A program made the position numbers and the translations under genes. A stretch of 10,454 bases of DNA from Bacteroidota bacterium (GTDB lineage: Bacteria; Bacteroidota; Ignavibacteria; UBA10030; BY39), in contig JAHJRJ010000135.1 of assembly GCA_018830765.1 (NCBI GenBank), positions 1-10,454 on the forward strand, read 5' to 3'. The notes under the pieces are model-generated. The model was given only the letters and a program-made list of their open reading frames with translations. It did not search any database and was not told the origin of the DNA. Below are positions 1 to 5,371 of this stretch, in pieces. How positions within the stretch are numbered: position 1 is the stretch's first letter; each line of letters starts with the position of its first letter.

Positions 1-840
1 GGCGCAAATTTATACCACGATGCACATTTCGCACTGGGGCACTCAATGCACAGAGGCACGCCTTTTATCGACGATAGAGTTTTACGAAAAGAAGGTGTTG
101 TTCGCATTTACGACGTTTTGTTTGATCATGAGGTGCTGTTGTCCACAGATGAATTTTTCAGACAAATCATAAAGAGCCCTGAATTTCAAAAAGAGATGGG
201 AACTGCCGAATTACATTACATAATCGGAAAGTATATTTTGGAACGTGAACGTCTGCTCGGAATTAAGCATAACAGTGTGTTATCTGCGGCTTATCAATGC
301 GGCGTTCCGGTTTATACATCTTCGCCGGGCGACAGTTCAATAGGGATGAATATTGCAGAAGCAGCGTTAGATGACTCTGGTTTAAAAATCGACGTTCTGC
401 TTGATATCAACGAAACTGCAGCAATTGTTTTGGAAGTAAAGCGTAAAGGTGGTAAAAGCGGTGTATTTATTTTGGGTGGCGGTTCTCCTAAAAATTTTAT
501 GCTTCAAACCGAACCGCATCTACAGGAAGTTTTAAAAATTGACGAAAAAGGTCACGATTACTTTCTGCAAATTACCGACGCTAGACCGGATACGGGTGGG
601 TTATCTGGCGCCACACCTTCAGAAGCTGTTAGTTGGGGGAAAATTGATCCGAATCAACTACCCGATACCGTTGTGGTTTACATTGATTCAACTATTGCGC
701 TTCCTATTGTAACGTCGTATTCAACTGCGAAGGTTCCAAAACGTCCGTTGAAACGACTATACAATAGAAGAACAGAATTAGTAGAGAAGTTTAAAAAAGA
801 GTATTTCAAAACCCGTTTAAAAGCAGTAAAAATTAAATAA
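1..840 (+). CDS. Deoxyhypusine synthase-family protein (5' end outside window)
   Basis: The reading frame is open from base 1, so the N-terminus lies off the left edge and the ATG at 46 is internal (preceding residues [15 protein letters not shown] continue the family alignment). The decisive motif is EAVSWGK, with its lysine at codon 640-642; this matches the catalytic lysine segment of deoxyhypusine synthase. A GDSSIG nucleotide/polyamine-binding segment and a glycine-rich LGGGSPKNF segment are also present. Eukaryotic enzymes transfer the aminobutyl group of spermidine to eIF5A using NAD. Bacteria lack eIF5A, and bacterial relatives are known or proposed to act on free polyamines (homospermidine-type products). 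The His-His pair that follows the GGG motif in eukaryotic enzymes is replaced here by Asn-Phe, which fits the bacterial subgroup. The substrate is therefore inferred, not shown. The C-terminus is rich in Lys/Arg. The cytosolic enzyme is probably NAD-dependent. Confidence 0.88.
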   Translation, partial: GANLYHDAHFALGHSMHRGTPFIDDRVLRKEGVVRIYDVLFDHEVLLSTDEFFRQIIKSPEFQKEMGTAELHYIIGKYILERERLLGIKHNSVLSAAYQCGVPVYTSSPGDSSIGMNIAEAALDDSGLKIDVLLDINETAAIVLEVKRKGGKSGVFILGGGSPKNFMLQTEPHLQEVLKIDEKGHDYFLQITDARPDTGGLSGATPSEAVSWGKIDPNQLPDTVVVYIDSTIALPIVTSYSTAKVPKRPLKRLYNRRTELVEKFKKEYFKTRLKAVKIK

Positions 841-884
841 CTAACAAAAGCTCGTTATCGAGTTCAAAATTAAATAACTAACAA
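829..884. repeat. 19-bp direct repeat around a short palindrome
   Basis: AAAATTAAATAACTAACAA occurs perfectly at 829-847 and again at 866-884 (period 37). The first copy includes the stop codon of the deoxyhypusine-synthase-like gene. The 18 bases between the copies hold the small hairpin CTCG-TTAT-CGAG (851-862). The second copy lies just upstream of the Shine-Dalgarno of the Hc1-like gene. A local tandem duplication is the simplest reading. Confidence 0.8.
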
Positions 885-889
885 TCTAT

Positions 890-895
890 AGGAGG
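890..895 (+). promoter_or_regulatory. Shine-Dalgarno AGGAGG of the Hc1-like gene
   Basis: A perfect AGGAGG lies 7 nt before the ATG at 903. It settles the start codon and suggests that the small basic protein is strongly translated. Confidence 0.85.
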
Positions 896-902
896 ATTAT
901 TT

Positions 903-1109
903 ATGAGCAGATTCACAGAATTAAACGAATTAGTTGCCAGTTTCGAAAAAGATTTCATTAAGTTTTACGACAAAGGCAATAAGTCGGCAGGTACGCGTGT
1001 CAGAAAAGCTATGAACGAGTTAAAGCGAAAAGCTCAAGAGATACGTAAAGAAGTCCAAGATTTAAAAGGCAAGACCGAAGATCAAGGTATTCAACCACCG
1101 GTTGCTTAA
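903..1109 (+). CDS. Hc1-like small histone-like DNA-binding protein
   Basis: This is a 68-residue, lysine/arginine-rich, all-helical protein. The pattern FYDKGNKSAGTRVRKAM followed by a helical ELKRKAQEIRKEVQDLK stretch is the one seen in histone H1-like Hc1 proteins, which were named in Chlamydia and are common in Bacteroidota. About 15 basic residues against 11 acidic ones, most of the basic ones in the middle, fit nucleoid binding; the C-terminal ten residues are non-basic and proline-containing. The role would be DNA compaction or nucleoid architecture in the cytosol. The ATG at 903 has a perfect AGGAGG seven bases upstream and a strong terminator follows, so it can be a highly expressed short transcript, either on its own or as the end of the upstream unit. 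The family assignment rests on motif recognition. A generic coiled-coil protein is the alternative. Confidence 0.8.
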   Translation: MSRFTELNELVASFEKDFIKFYDKGNKSAGTRVRKAMNELKRKAQEIRKEVQDLKGKTEDQGIQPPVA

Positions 1110-1134
1110 TCTTTCTTGCACTGATACTTTCTAT

Positions 1135-1168
1135 AGGAGGCTTGAATTTTATATCGAGCCTCCTTTTT
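1135..1168 (+). terminator. Rho-independent terminator after the Hc1-like gene
   Basis: AGGAGGCT (1135-1142) pairs with AGCCTCCT (1157-1164). Three more pairs, including one G-U, extend the stem to about 11 bp with an AT-rich loop, and a T-run follows to 1168. It lies 25 nt after the stop codon. The AGGAGG in its left arm is too far from the next start to serve as a ribosome binding site. Confidence 0.85.
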
Positions 1169-1181
1169 ATTTTTGAAAATT

Positions 1182-2372
1182 ATGAAACCTAAATTGTTGT
1201 ATTTTATTTTTTTAACCTTCTTCGGTTTTCAAAACTTTTCCGATTTTATGAAAATACACAAAGAAGCAATAGTTATCGACCTGCACAACGATACAGTTCA
1301 ACGAATGTTGAATAAGGAAGATATAAGTGTGCGGACTAAAACCGGTCACATCGATATACCGCGATTGAGAGAAGGTGGGATTGATGCCGCAGTTTTCTCG
1401 GTTTGGATTCCACCGGGGAATAAATCAAAGCCGTATTTCGCTCAAGCTAAAAAACAGATTGATTTACTATTAAATTTTGCTAAAAAACATTCTCAGCAAA
1501 TTGTAACAGCTTACAACTCTGAAGATATTTTAAGAATAAGCAAAGCCGGCAAAATAGCTTTAATGTTGAGCATGGAAGGGGCACATCCGGTCGGAGACGA
1601 TTTAAAACACCTCGATTATTTTTATGAACGCGGCGTCAGGTCGATTATGTTGACTTGGAATAATAGCACGAATTGGGCTACGTCCGCTTCTGACGAAACA
1701 CAATCACCCGCTAAATTAAAACACAAAGGATTAACAGGGTTGGGTAAAAAGTTCGTAAAGCGGATGGATGAATTAGGAATAATTATAGATGTATCACATG
1801 CAGGTGAAACAACTTTCTGGGATGTTATAAAAACTTCGACGAATCCGATTATTGCATCACATTCTGCGGTAGCAAGTATTTGTCCTAACCACCGTAATCT
1901 CAGTGACGATCAAATAAAAGCTATAGCTGCTTCGGGCGGTATTATTGGAGTTAATTTTGCTCCTTGGTTCCTCGACAGTGAATTTGTTGAAAAAGAAAAA
2001 GTTATAAAAGAACAGAATAAAGCGCGGATTGATTCTGTCAGGTCTGTGTGGAAAGGCGATGCGCTTTCTCGTGAGGCGGCGATAGCGAGGTTAATGCAAA
2101 AAGAATACGATAAAATTTTGCCCACTTTAAACGATTTAGTTAACCATATCGAATACGTGATAAAATTAGCAGGTGTTGATTATGTAGGTTTGGGTTCCGA
2201 TTTCGACGGCATAAGTGTTGCACCCAAAGGTGTTGACGATGTTACTCTTTATCCTAACATAACAAAAGAACTAATCAAGCGGGGCTATTCGAAGAAGGAC
2301 TTGGGAAAAATTTTAGGCGGGAATTTCTTGAGGGTGTTAAGTGAAGTAGAGAAAAGAAAAACCCCGAATTAA
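1182..2372 (+). CDS. Exported membrane dipeptidase, peptidase family M19
   Basis: This is a zinc dipeptidase of the renal-dipeptidase type (M19), which hydrolyses dipeptides, including some with D-residues. Recognised metal and active-site positions, numbered from the ATG, are H35 and D37 (LHND), E132 (SMEGAHP), H206 (DVSHAG), H227 (ASHSA), R238 (NHRN) and D340 (GSDFDG); all are present, so the enzyme should be active. The 396-residue length is normal for the family. Residues 4-20 form a hydrophobic segment after two lysines and look like a signal peptide or anchor, placing the enzyme in the periplasm or on a membrane; no lipobox cysteine is seen. I chose the ATG at 1182 over an in-frame TTG at 1173, which sits directly behind the T-run of the upstream terminator. 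No good Shine-Dalgarno is visible. The terminator overlaps the stop codon. It is likely monocistronic. Confidence 0.93.
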   Translation: MKPKLLYFIFLTFFGFQNFSDFMKIHKEAIVIDLHNDTVQRMLNKEDISVRTKTGHIDIPRLREGGIDAAVFSVWIPPGNKSKPYFAQAKKQIDLLLNFAKKHSQQIVTAYNSEDILRISKAGKIALMLSMEGAHPVGDDLKHLDYFYERGVRSIMLTWNNSTNWATSASDETQSPAKLKHKGLTGLGKKFVKRMDELGIIIDVSHAGETTFWDVIKTSTNPIIASHSAVASICPNHRNLSDDQIKAIAASGGIIGVNFAPWFLDSEFVEKEKVIKEQNKARIDSVRSVWKGDALSREAAIARLMQKEYDKILPTLNDLVNHIEYVIKLAGVDYVGLGSDFDGISVAPKGVDDVTLYPNITKELIKRGYSKKDLGKILGGNFLRVLSEVEKRKTPN

Positions 2373-2388
2373 TAATCCGGGGTTTTTT
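2357..2388. terminator. Bidirectional terminator between the M19 gene and rpsU
   Basis: AAAAACCCCG (2357-2366) pairs with CGGGGTTTTTT (2378-2388). The stem is GC-rich with an A-run on one side and a T-run on the other, so it works on both strands. It serves the dipeptidase gene (its stop codon at 2370-2372 is in the loop) and, from the other side, the rpsU transcript whose stop is at 2395-2397. Confidence 0.9.
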
Positions 2389-2394
2389 GATACT

Positions 2395-2595
2395 TTACAT
2401 TTCAGCTTCTTCCATTCGAGTTCTGTAAGCTCTACGTACAGCTTTAATTTTCTTCATTCTCTTTTTTACAGAAGGTTTGGAAAAAAATGTGCGTTTTTTG
2501 AATTCTTTCAATACGCCTGACCGCTCATATTTTTTCTTGAATCTCCTAAGCGCTCTATCAATCGGTTCGTTGTCTTGTATCTGAATACCGACCAA
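2395..2595 (-). CDS. rpsU: 30S ribosomal protein S21
   Basis: This 66-residue basic protein matches bacterial S21: an N-terminal VGIQIQDNEPIDRALRRF segment, then KKKYERSGVLKEFKKR and a lysine/arginine-rich tail. S21 binds the platform of the 30S subunit near the anti-Shine-Dalgarno end of 16S rRNA and takes part in initiation. The start codon is TTG (2595-2593). The codon immediately before it is an in-frame TGA, so no earlier start exists, and the strong GGAGG lies eight bases upstream. An out-of-frame ATG at 2599 overlaps the start region. The gene follows the zinc-ribbon gene with a 33-nt gap, probably in one transcript ending at the 2388-2357 terminator. Confidence 0.95.
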   Translation of the reverse strand: MVGIQIQDNEPIDRALRRFKKKYERSGVLKEFKKRTFFSKPSVKKRMKKIKAVRRAYRTRMEEAEM

Positions 2596-2610
2596 TCATT
2601 TCACCTCCCC
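2596..2610 (-). promoter_or_regulatory. Shine-Dalgarno deciding the TTG start of rpsU
   Basis: Read on the minus strand, GGGGAGGTGA (2610-2601) is followed by AATGA and then the TTG start. GGAGG to TTG is 8 nt, the ideal spacing, whereas GGAGG to the out-of-frame ATG (2599-2597) is only 4 nt. That ATG opens a 13-codon frame ending in TGA (2560-2558) inside rpsU. Confidence 0.75.
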
Positions 2611-2628
2611 TCGATTGCATTATTTTTT

Positions 2629-3024
2629 TTACGATGGTATCATCTCCTTTTCTATTTCAGTATGTTGTAAATTTTCTAATAATCTTCTTTCTCCGAGTTT
2701 TTCAAACACAACCAAGATTGCGTGGTTACCGTCGGATGTAATAATTTTCTTTAAGACTTTGCCGGTGTCTTCCCATTCGCTGTGGAAAATTTTATCTCCG
2801 ATAGAAAATATTGTTTCCGGGTTGTATGTTTTTAAGTCTCCCTTGATTTTTTGTGAACCGGAATTCTGTTCTTGCGATTCCACTTCTATCAAAGAGAGAT
2901 GATGACATTTTGAACAGCGACACCAGAATTTATTTTTCACTCCTTCCATTTCGCCTACTACGGCCATGCGAGTATTCTTACCGCAGTAATTGCAAAATTG
3001 TTCAGCAAATTTACTTTTGCCCAT
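2629..3024 (-). CDS. Zinc-ribbon protein with UvrD-C-terminal/CarD-like Tudor domain, function unknown
   Basis: This 131-residue protein has two visible parts. Residues 11-40 hold two Cys-x2-Cys knuckles (C11/C14 and C37/C40, with an extra C35), a zinc ribbon. After a polar linker, residues 67-120 carry IGDKIFHSEWEDTGKV and a beta-rich stretch ending in ERRLLENL. This resembles the GD-x-(I/V)-x-H-x3-(F/G)-x-G-x-V pattern of the small Tudor-like domain found at the C-terminus of UvrD/PcrA helicases and in CarD-type proteins, where it binds RNA polymerase. By analogy the protein may bind RNA polymerase or nucleic acid, but that is inference. The ATG at 3024 has AGGAA about seven bases upstream. 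It precedes rpsU by 33 nt on the same strand, which points to a role linked to transcription or translation. No enzyme motif is seen. Confidence 0.7.
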   Translation of the reverse strand: MGKSKFAEQFCNYCGKNTRMAVVGEMEGVKNKFWCRCSKCHHLSLIEVESQEQNSGSQKIKGDLKTYNPETIFSIGDKIFHSEWEDTGKVLKKIITSDGNHAILVVFEKLGERRLLENLQHTEIEKEMIPS

Positions 3025-3087
3025 AGTTTTTTCCTATTTGTTTAAAAAAAATATTTTCATGAAATAAAAAGCGAGTCAAAACTTGTA

Positions 3088-3095
3088 CAAAGATA
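3088..3095 (-). promoter_or_regulatory. Possible Bacteroidota-type -7 element for the zinc-ribbon/rpsU unit
   Basis: Read on the minus strand this is TATCTTTG, a full match to TAnnTTTG, about 65 nt before the ATG at 3024. No convincing TTG is found 19-21 nt further upstream, so this is a weak call in AT-rich DNA. Confidence 0.25.
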
Positions 3096-3440
3096 ATATA
3101 ACAAGAAATTAAGGAGTGAATCGCTGGTATAATATAGCGAAATTATAAATTTTAGTCAATGTAATTTTGATATATATATTTAAGAAAAACTGCGTTTAAA
3201 ACGATTATTATGAGTATTTTAAAATAATTTTCAAGTTTTTATTTGTAAAAATTGTGTAAAACCCTAATTCTGTTAAAATATCAGGGAAAACAAAATCTGT
3301 GTGTGGAGGATTTAAGGCGTTGATATTAATAAATTTTAAGGAAAAATTAAATTCTCACGAGTCCCACGTATTATCATATTTTTCTTCCCAAATATTTGAA
3401 ACTATAAATCAGTTTGGATATATTAATATTGCATTACAAA
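3096..3440. other. Non-coding AT-rich stretch, no clear gene
   Basis: This is very AT-rich sequence. One frame on the plus strand is open from 3260 to a TGA at 3449-3451, with a GGAGG at 3305-3309 ahead of a TTG at 3320 (43 codons) or a GTG at 3299, but the product is not recognisable. A small inverted repeat TCGCT...AGCGA (3121-3140) surrounds a TATAAT without a matching -35. I see no RNA gene. Confidence 0.5.
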
Positions 3441-3447
3441 TTATTAG
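3441..3447. repeat. Left copy of 7-bp target-site duplication
   Basis: TTATTAG directly abuts the left terminal inverted repeat of the mobile element and recurs exactly at 3667-3673, directly abutting the right one. Confidence 0.85.
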
Positions 3448-3666
3448 CTGATGTTACGCAAGAATGATAAAAACAATCCGCCTCAGGCGGATTGTTTTTA
3501 GACCCGTAGGGACGTTATGTTTGTAGAACTATCTAAAATGTAAGCCCCAGCGGGGCGAAATGTAAATTATATATCGTTCCTACGGAACTCAAACACGGAA
3601 CGAGACCGATTTCTATAAATTCGCCGCAGGCGAATTCATCTGGAACTATATTTTGCGTAACATCAG
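3448..3666. mobile_element. 219-bp MITE-like element with 14-bp TIRs and internal palindromes
   Basis: CTGATGTTACGCAA (3448-3461) and TTGCGTAACATCAG (3653-3666) are perfect inverted repeats, and each is immediately flanked by TTATTAG, a 7-bp direct repeat typical of a transposase-made target duplication. The interior has no coding frame of note, so the element would need a transposase supplied elsewhere. It is built from palindromes: a 15-bp-arm hairpin at 3469-3499, GCCCC-AGC-GGGGC (3544-3556), GTTCC-TAC-GGAAC (3576-3588) and AATTCGCC-GCA-GGCGAATT (3618-3636). CCGTAGGGACG near 3504 is also nearly complementary to CGTTCCTACGG near 3575. The right end lies 17 nt before the ATG of the metallo-hydrolase gene, leaving the Shine-Dalgarno intact. 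Low-GC flanks contrast with these GC-rich stems. The transposase family is not identifiable from the ends alone. Confidence 0.85.
3469..3499. terminator. Terminator-like perfect hairpin inside the mobile element
   Basis: AAAAACAATCCGCCT pairs perfectly with AGGCGGATTGTTTTT around a single central base. GC-rich core and A/T-runs on both sides make it a possible bidirectional intrinsic terminator, 7 nt inside the left inverted repeat. It would shield the downstream gene from upstream read-through. Confidence 0.6.
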
Positions 3667-3673
3667 TTATTAG
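3667..3673. repeat. Right copy of 7-bp target-site duplication
   Basis: TTATTAG identical to 3441-3447, directly after the right inverted repeat; the Shine-Dalgarno AAGGA of the next gene begins at the following base. Confidence 0.85.
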
Positions 3674-3683
3674 AAGGAAAGCC

Positions 3684-4409
3684 ATGAAAAATATTATTTT
3701 CGTCTCTATTATTATATTCACAACAGCTTTACAGTCTGTTGGACAGAGCAAATTTGAAAAGGACGTTTTCAAAACTCCCTCCGGGAAATTGACAATAATT
3801 TTTATCGGTCACGCATCGCTGATGTTTAACTTCAACGGTAAGATTATTCATGTCGATCCATGGAACCGGTTTGCTGATTATAAAACATTACCCAAAGCAG
3901 ATATTATTCTCGTAACTCACCACCATCCCGATCATCTGGATACAAATGCTATCACTATGATTTCAAAAAATGAAACTCAAATCATTCTCACCAGTACGGT
4001 CTATGATATAATTAAAAAAGGTTTGGTAATGTCAAACGGTGATAAAAAGAACATTGATGGAATTGAAATCGAAGCACTCCCGGCATATAATACTACTGCA
4101 GAACGAGAAAAATATCATCCCAAAGACAGGGATAATGGTTACGTTCTTACAATAGGAAAGAAAAGAATTTATATCGCGGGCGATACAGAAAATATTCCTG
4201 AAATGGCATCCTTAATAAATATTGATATAGCTTTTCTGCCGATGAACCAACCATATACAATGCTTCCGGAACAAGTTGCAGATGCCGTGAATAAATTCAA
4301 CCCCAAAATCTTATATCCGTACCATTATAATGATACTGATGTTTCAAAGCTAAAAGAGCTTATGTCAAAGAATAAAAATGTAGAGATTCGAATCAAGCCG
4401 TTGAAATAA
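3684..4409 (+). CDS. Exported UlaG-like metallo-beta-lactamase-fold hydrolase
   Basis: This 241-residue protein has the metallo-beta-lactamase fold. The HxHxDH signature is H79-H80-H81-P82-D83-H84, with further ligand candidates D58, H145 (YHPKDRDNGYV), D167 (IAGDTE) and H213 (YPYHYND). The GHASLMF start of the domain and the C-terminal YPYHY are typical of UlaG/L-ascorbate-6-phosphate-lactonase-like proteins of the COG2220 type. The true substrate cannot be told; many members are unassigned hydrolases. The N-terminus is a signal peptide (Lys, then a hydrophobic run to about residue 19, then VGQS), so it is probably periplasmic, unlike cytosolic UlaG. The ATG at 3684 has AAGGA five bases upstream. 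A MITE-like insertion ends 17 nt before the ATG. The methyltransferase gene follows 20 nt downstream, probably co-transcribed. Confidence 0.87.
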   Translation: MKNIIFVSIIIFTTALQSVGQSKFEKDVFKTPSGKLTIIFIGHASLMFNFNGKIIHVDPWNRFADYKTLPKADIILVTHHHPDHLDTNAITMISKNETQIILTSTVYDIIKKGLVMSNGDKKNIDGIEIEALPAYNTTAEREKYHPKDRDNGYVLTIGKKRIYIAGDTENIPEMASLINIDIAFLPMNQPYTMLPEQVADAVNKFNPKILYPYHYNDTDVSKLKELMSKNKNVEIRIKPLK

Positions 4410-4429
4410 ATTTTGAAAGTAAAAGACCG

Positions 4430-4996
4430 ATGAAGAAACATATATGTCCCTGGTATGTTGGTTATCTGTTAGCAAATCCGTTACGACGTCTGTTTCAAAA
4501 TCCTAAAAATATTCTCAGACCATTTATCAAAGAAGGAATGACGATCCTTGAGGTTGGTCCGGGGATGGGATTCTTCAGTTTGCCGTTAGCAAAATTTGTT
4601 GGAGAAACAGGACGGGTCGTATGCGTCGACCTTCAGGAAAAAATGATAAAGAGTCTAAGGAGGCGTGCAGATAAGGCAGGATTGTTAACAAGAATAGAGA
4701 CGCGTCTGAGCACAGAAACATCGCTCCAAATTGACGACCTCAGAGAGAAAGTTGATTTTGCATTGGCGTTTGCAGTTGTACATGAAGTGTCCGACCCGAA
4801 AAAACTTTTCACTCAGATTTTTAATTCACTAAAAAGAGAAGGAATGCTTTTAGTATCTGAACCAACGGGGCATGTGACAAAAGGTGAATTTGATACGATG
4901 CTTTCAATAGCTCAAAGTGCAGGATTAAAGATTCTCGATACTTTGAATATAGCGCGCAGCCACTCGGTTACGCTGAGTAAGATTTCCGATTTTTGA
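4430..4996 (+). CDS. Class I SAM-dependent methyltransferase
   Basis: This 188-residue protein has a Rossmann-type methyltransferase core. Motif I is ILEVGPGMGFFSLPLA (about residues 40-55), followed by VVCVDLQEKMI (acidic residue that binds the ribose of SAM) and the DFALAFAVVHEV strand and loop (motif IV position). The N-terminal CPWYVGYLLANPLRRL segment is seen in a group of small bacterial and archaeal methyltransferases related to type-11 enzymes. It is on the short side, lacking a substrate-recognition extension, so the target cannot be predicted. It starts 20 nt after the metallo-hydrolase stop, with only a weak GAAAG upstream. The 3' end of the gene forms the left arm of an inverted repeat (4983-5025). 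Confidence 0.85.
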   Translation: MKKHICPWYVGYLLANPLRRLFQNPKNILRPFIKEGMTILEVGPGMGFFSLPLAKFVGETGRVVCVDLQEKMIKSLRRRADKAGLLTRIETRLSTETSLQIDDLREKVDFALAFAVVHEVSDPKKLFTQIFNSLKREGMLLVSEPTGHVTKGEFDTMLSIAQSAGLKILDTLNIARSHSVTLSKISDF

Positions 4997-5025
4997 CGAT
5001 GATCGGGTAAATTAAAAATCGGAAA
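4983..5025. repeat. 12-bp inverted repeat at the methyltransferase 3' end
   Basis: TTTCCGATTTTT (4983-4994) pairs with AAAAATCGGAAA (5014-5025); the stop codon is at 4994-4996. The T-run only appears ten bases later (5036-5040), so this is a hairpin that may protect or end the transcript, not a clear intrinsic terminator. Confidence 0.5.
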
Positions 5026-5032
5026 CCTGACC

Positions 5033-5063
5033 TTGTTTTTCTAAGCTGAAATTTGTATATTTT
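5033..5063 (+). promoter_or_regulatory. Promoter of the tRNA gene
   Basis: TTGTTT (5033-5038), 17 nt, TATATT (5056-5061) fits a sigma-70 promoter. The same bases read as TTG-N20-TATATTTT fit the Bacteroidota TTG/TAnnTTTG pattern at seven of eight positions. Transcription would begin near 5068, about 19 nt before the mature tRNA. Confidence 0.55.
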
Positions 5064-5086
5064 ATCCGCAAATTTTAGAAACAAAA

Positions 5087-5163
5087 GGGCCCTTAGCTCA
5101 GTTGGTTAGAGCAGCAGACTCATAATCTGCGGGTCGTAGGTTCAAGTCCTACAGGGCCCACCA
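5087..5163 (+). tRNA. tRNA with CAU anticodon, most likely tRNA-Ile2 (lysidine-modified)
   Basis: This 77-nt cloverleaf includes an encoded CCA. The acceptor arms GGGCCCT/AGGGCCC pair fully, the D-arm is GCTC...GAGC, the anticodon stem GCAGA/TCTGC carries loop CTCATAA (anticodon CAT at 5121-5123), and the T-arm is GTAGG-TTCAAGT-CCTAC. CAT can mean initiator Met, elongator Met or Ile2. It has a paired 1-72 position, so it is not an initiator. C4-G69 and C5-G68 in the acceptor stem, discriminator A and the CTCATAA loop resemble known Ile2 tRNAs recognised by TilS, which converts C34 to lysidine so that AUA is read as Ile. Elongator Met is the alternative. Confidence 0.93.
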
Positions 5164-5164
5164 A

Positions 5165-5341
5165 ATGGATACGCGTCCCCAAAGCTATCTTTTCTCGTTT
5201 ATCGGTTTAGCTCTCGGTTTACTAATTGGAGTGATAATATATTTGACTTCCCAAGTCATTTTCATAGTTATGGTATTTATCCCGCCCGTCATTTATTATT
5301 TACTAAGGAAAAAACAAGGCGAGAAAAAGTCAATCGAATAA
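5165..5341 (+). CDS. 58-residue two-helix small membrane protein, unknown
   Basis: ATG at 5165, TAA at 5339-5341. The start is two bases after the CCA of the tRNA, so there is no room for a Shine-Dalgarno outside the tRNA. The product has a short N-terminus (MDTRPQSYLF), a first hydrophobic helix (about residues 9-27, SFIGLALGLLIGVIIYL), a second (about 31-47, VIFIVMVFIPPVIYYLL) and a lysine-rich tail (RKKQGEKK). Two helices with a positive tail suggest an inner-membrane hairpin with both ends in the cytosol. I do not recognise a family. Transmembrane order and the regular helix lengths argue that it is real, the lack of a ribosome binding site argues against it. Confidence 0.55.
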   Translation: MDTRPQSYLFSFIGLALGLLIGVIIYLTSQVIFIVMVFIPPVIYYLLRKKQGEKKSIE

Positions 5342-5371
5342 TTTACCTTTTGTGTACGTTCTTATAATATT

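Noticed and set aside
1910..2125. Minus-strand ORF of 71 codons
   Set aside because: Lies wholly within the M19 dipeptidase gene in antisense and has no motif.
2615..2902. Plus-strand ORF of 95 codons
   Set aside because: It is the antisense shadow of the zinc-ribbon gene (2629-3024, minus strand), which has Cys knuckles, a start with AGGAA upstream and a sensible neighbour; the plus-strand product has no recognisable motif.
3128..3133. TATAAT as plus-strand promoter
   Set aside because: No acceptable -35 at 16-18 nt, and the region is so AT-rich that such hexamers are expected.
3533..3772. Minus-strand ORF of 79 codons across the mobile element and the start of the metallo-hydrolase gene
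   Set aside because: It runs through palindromes, the right inverted repeat and a signal-peptide coding region on the other strand; no motif and no ribosome binding site.
4983..5040. Full intrinsic terminator after the methyltransferase gene
   Set aside because: The inverted repeat is real but the T-run begins ten bases after the stem, and the GC content of the stem is low; recorded only as an inverted repeat.
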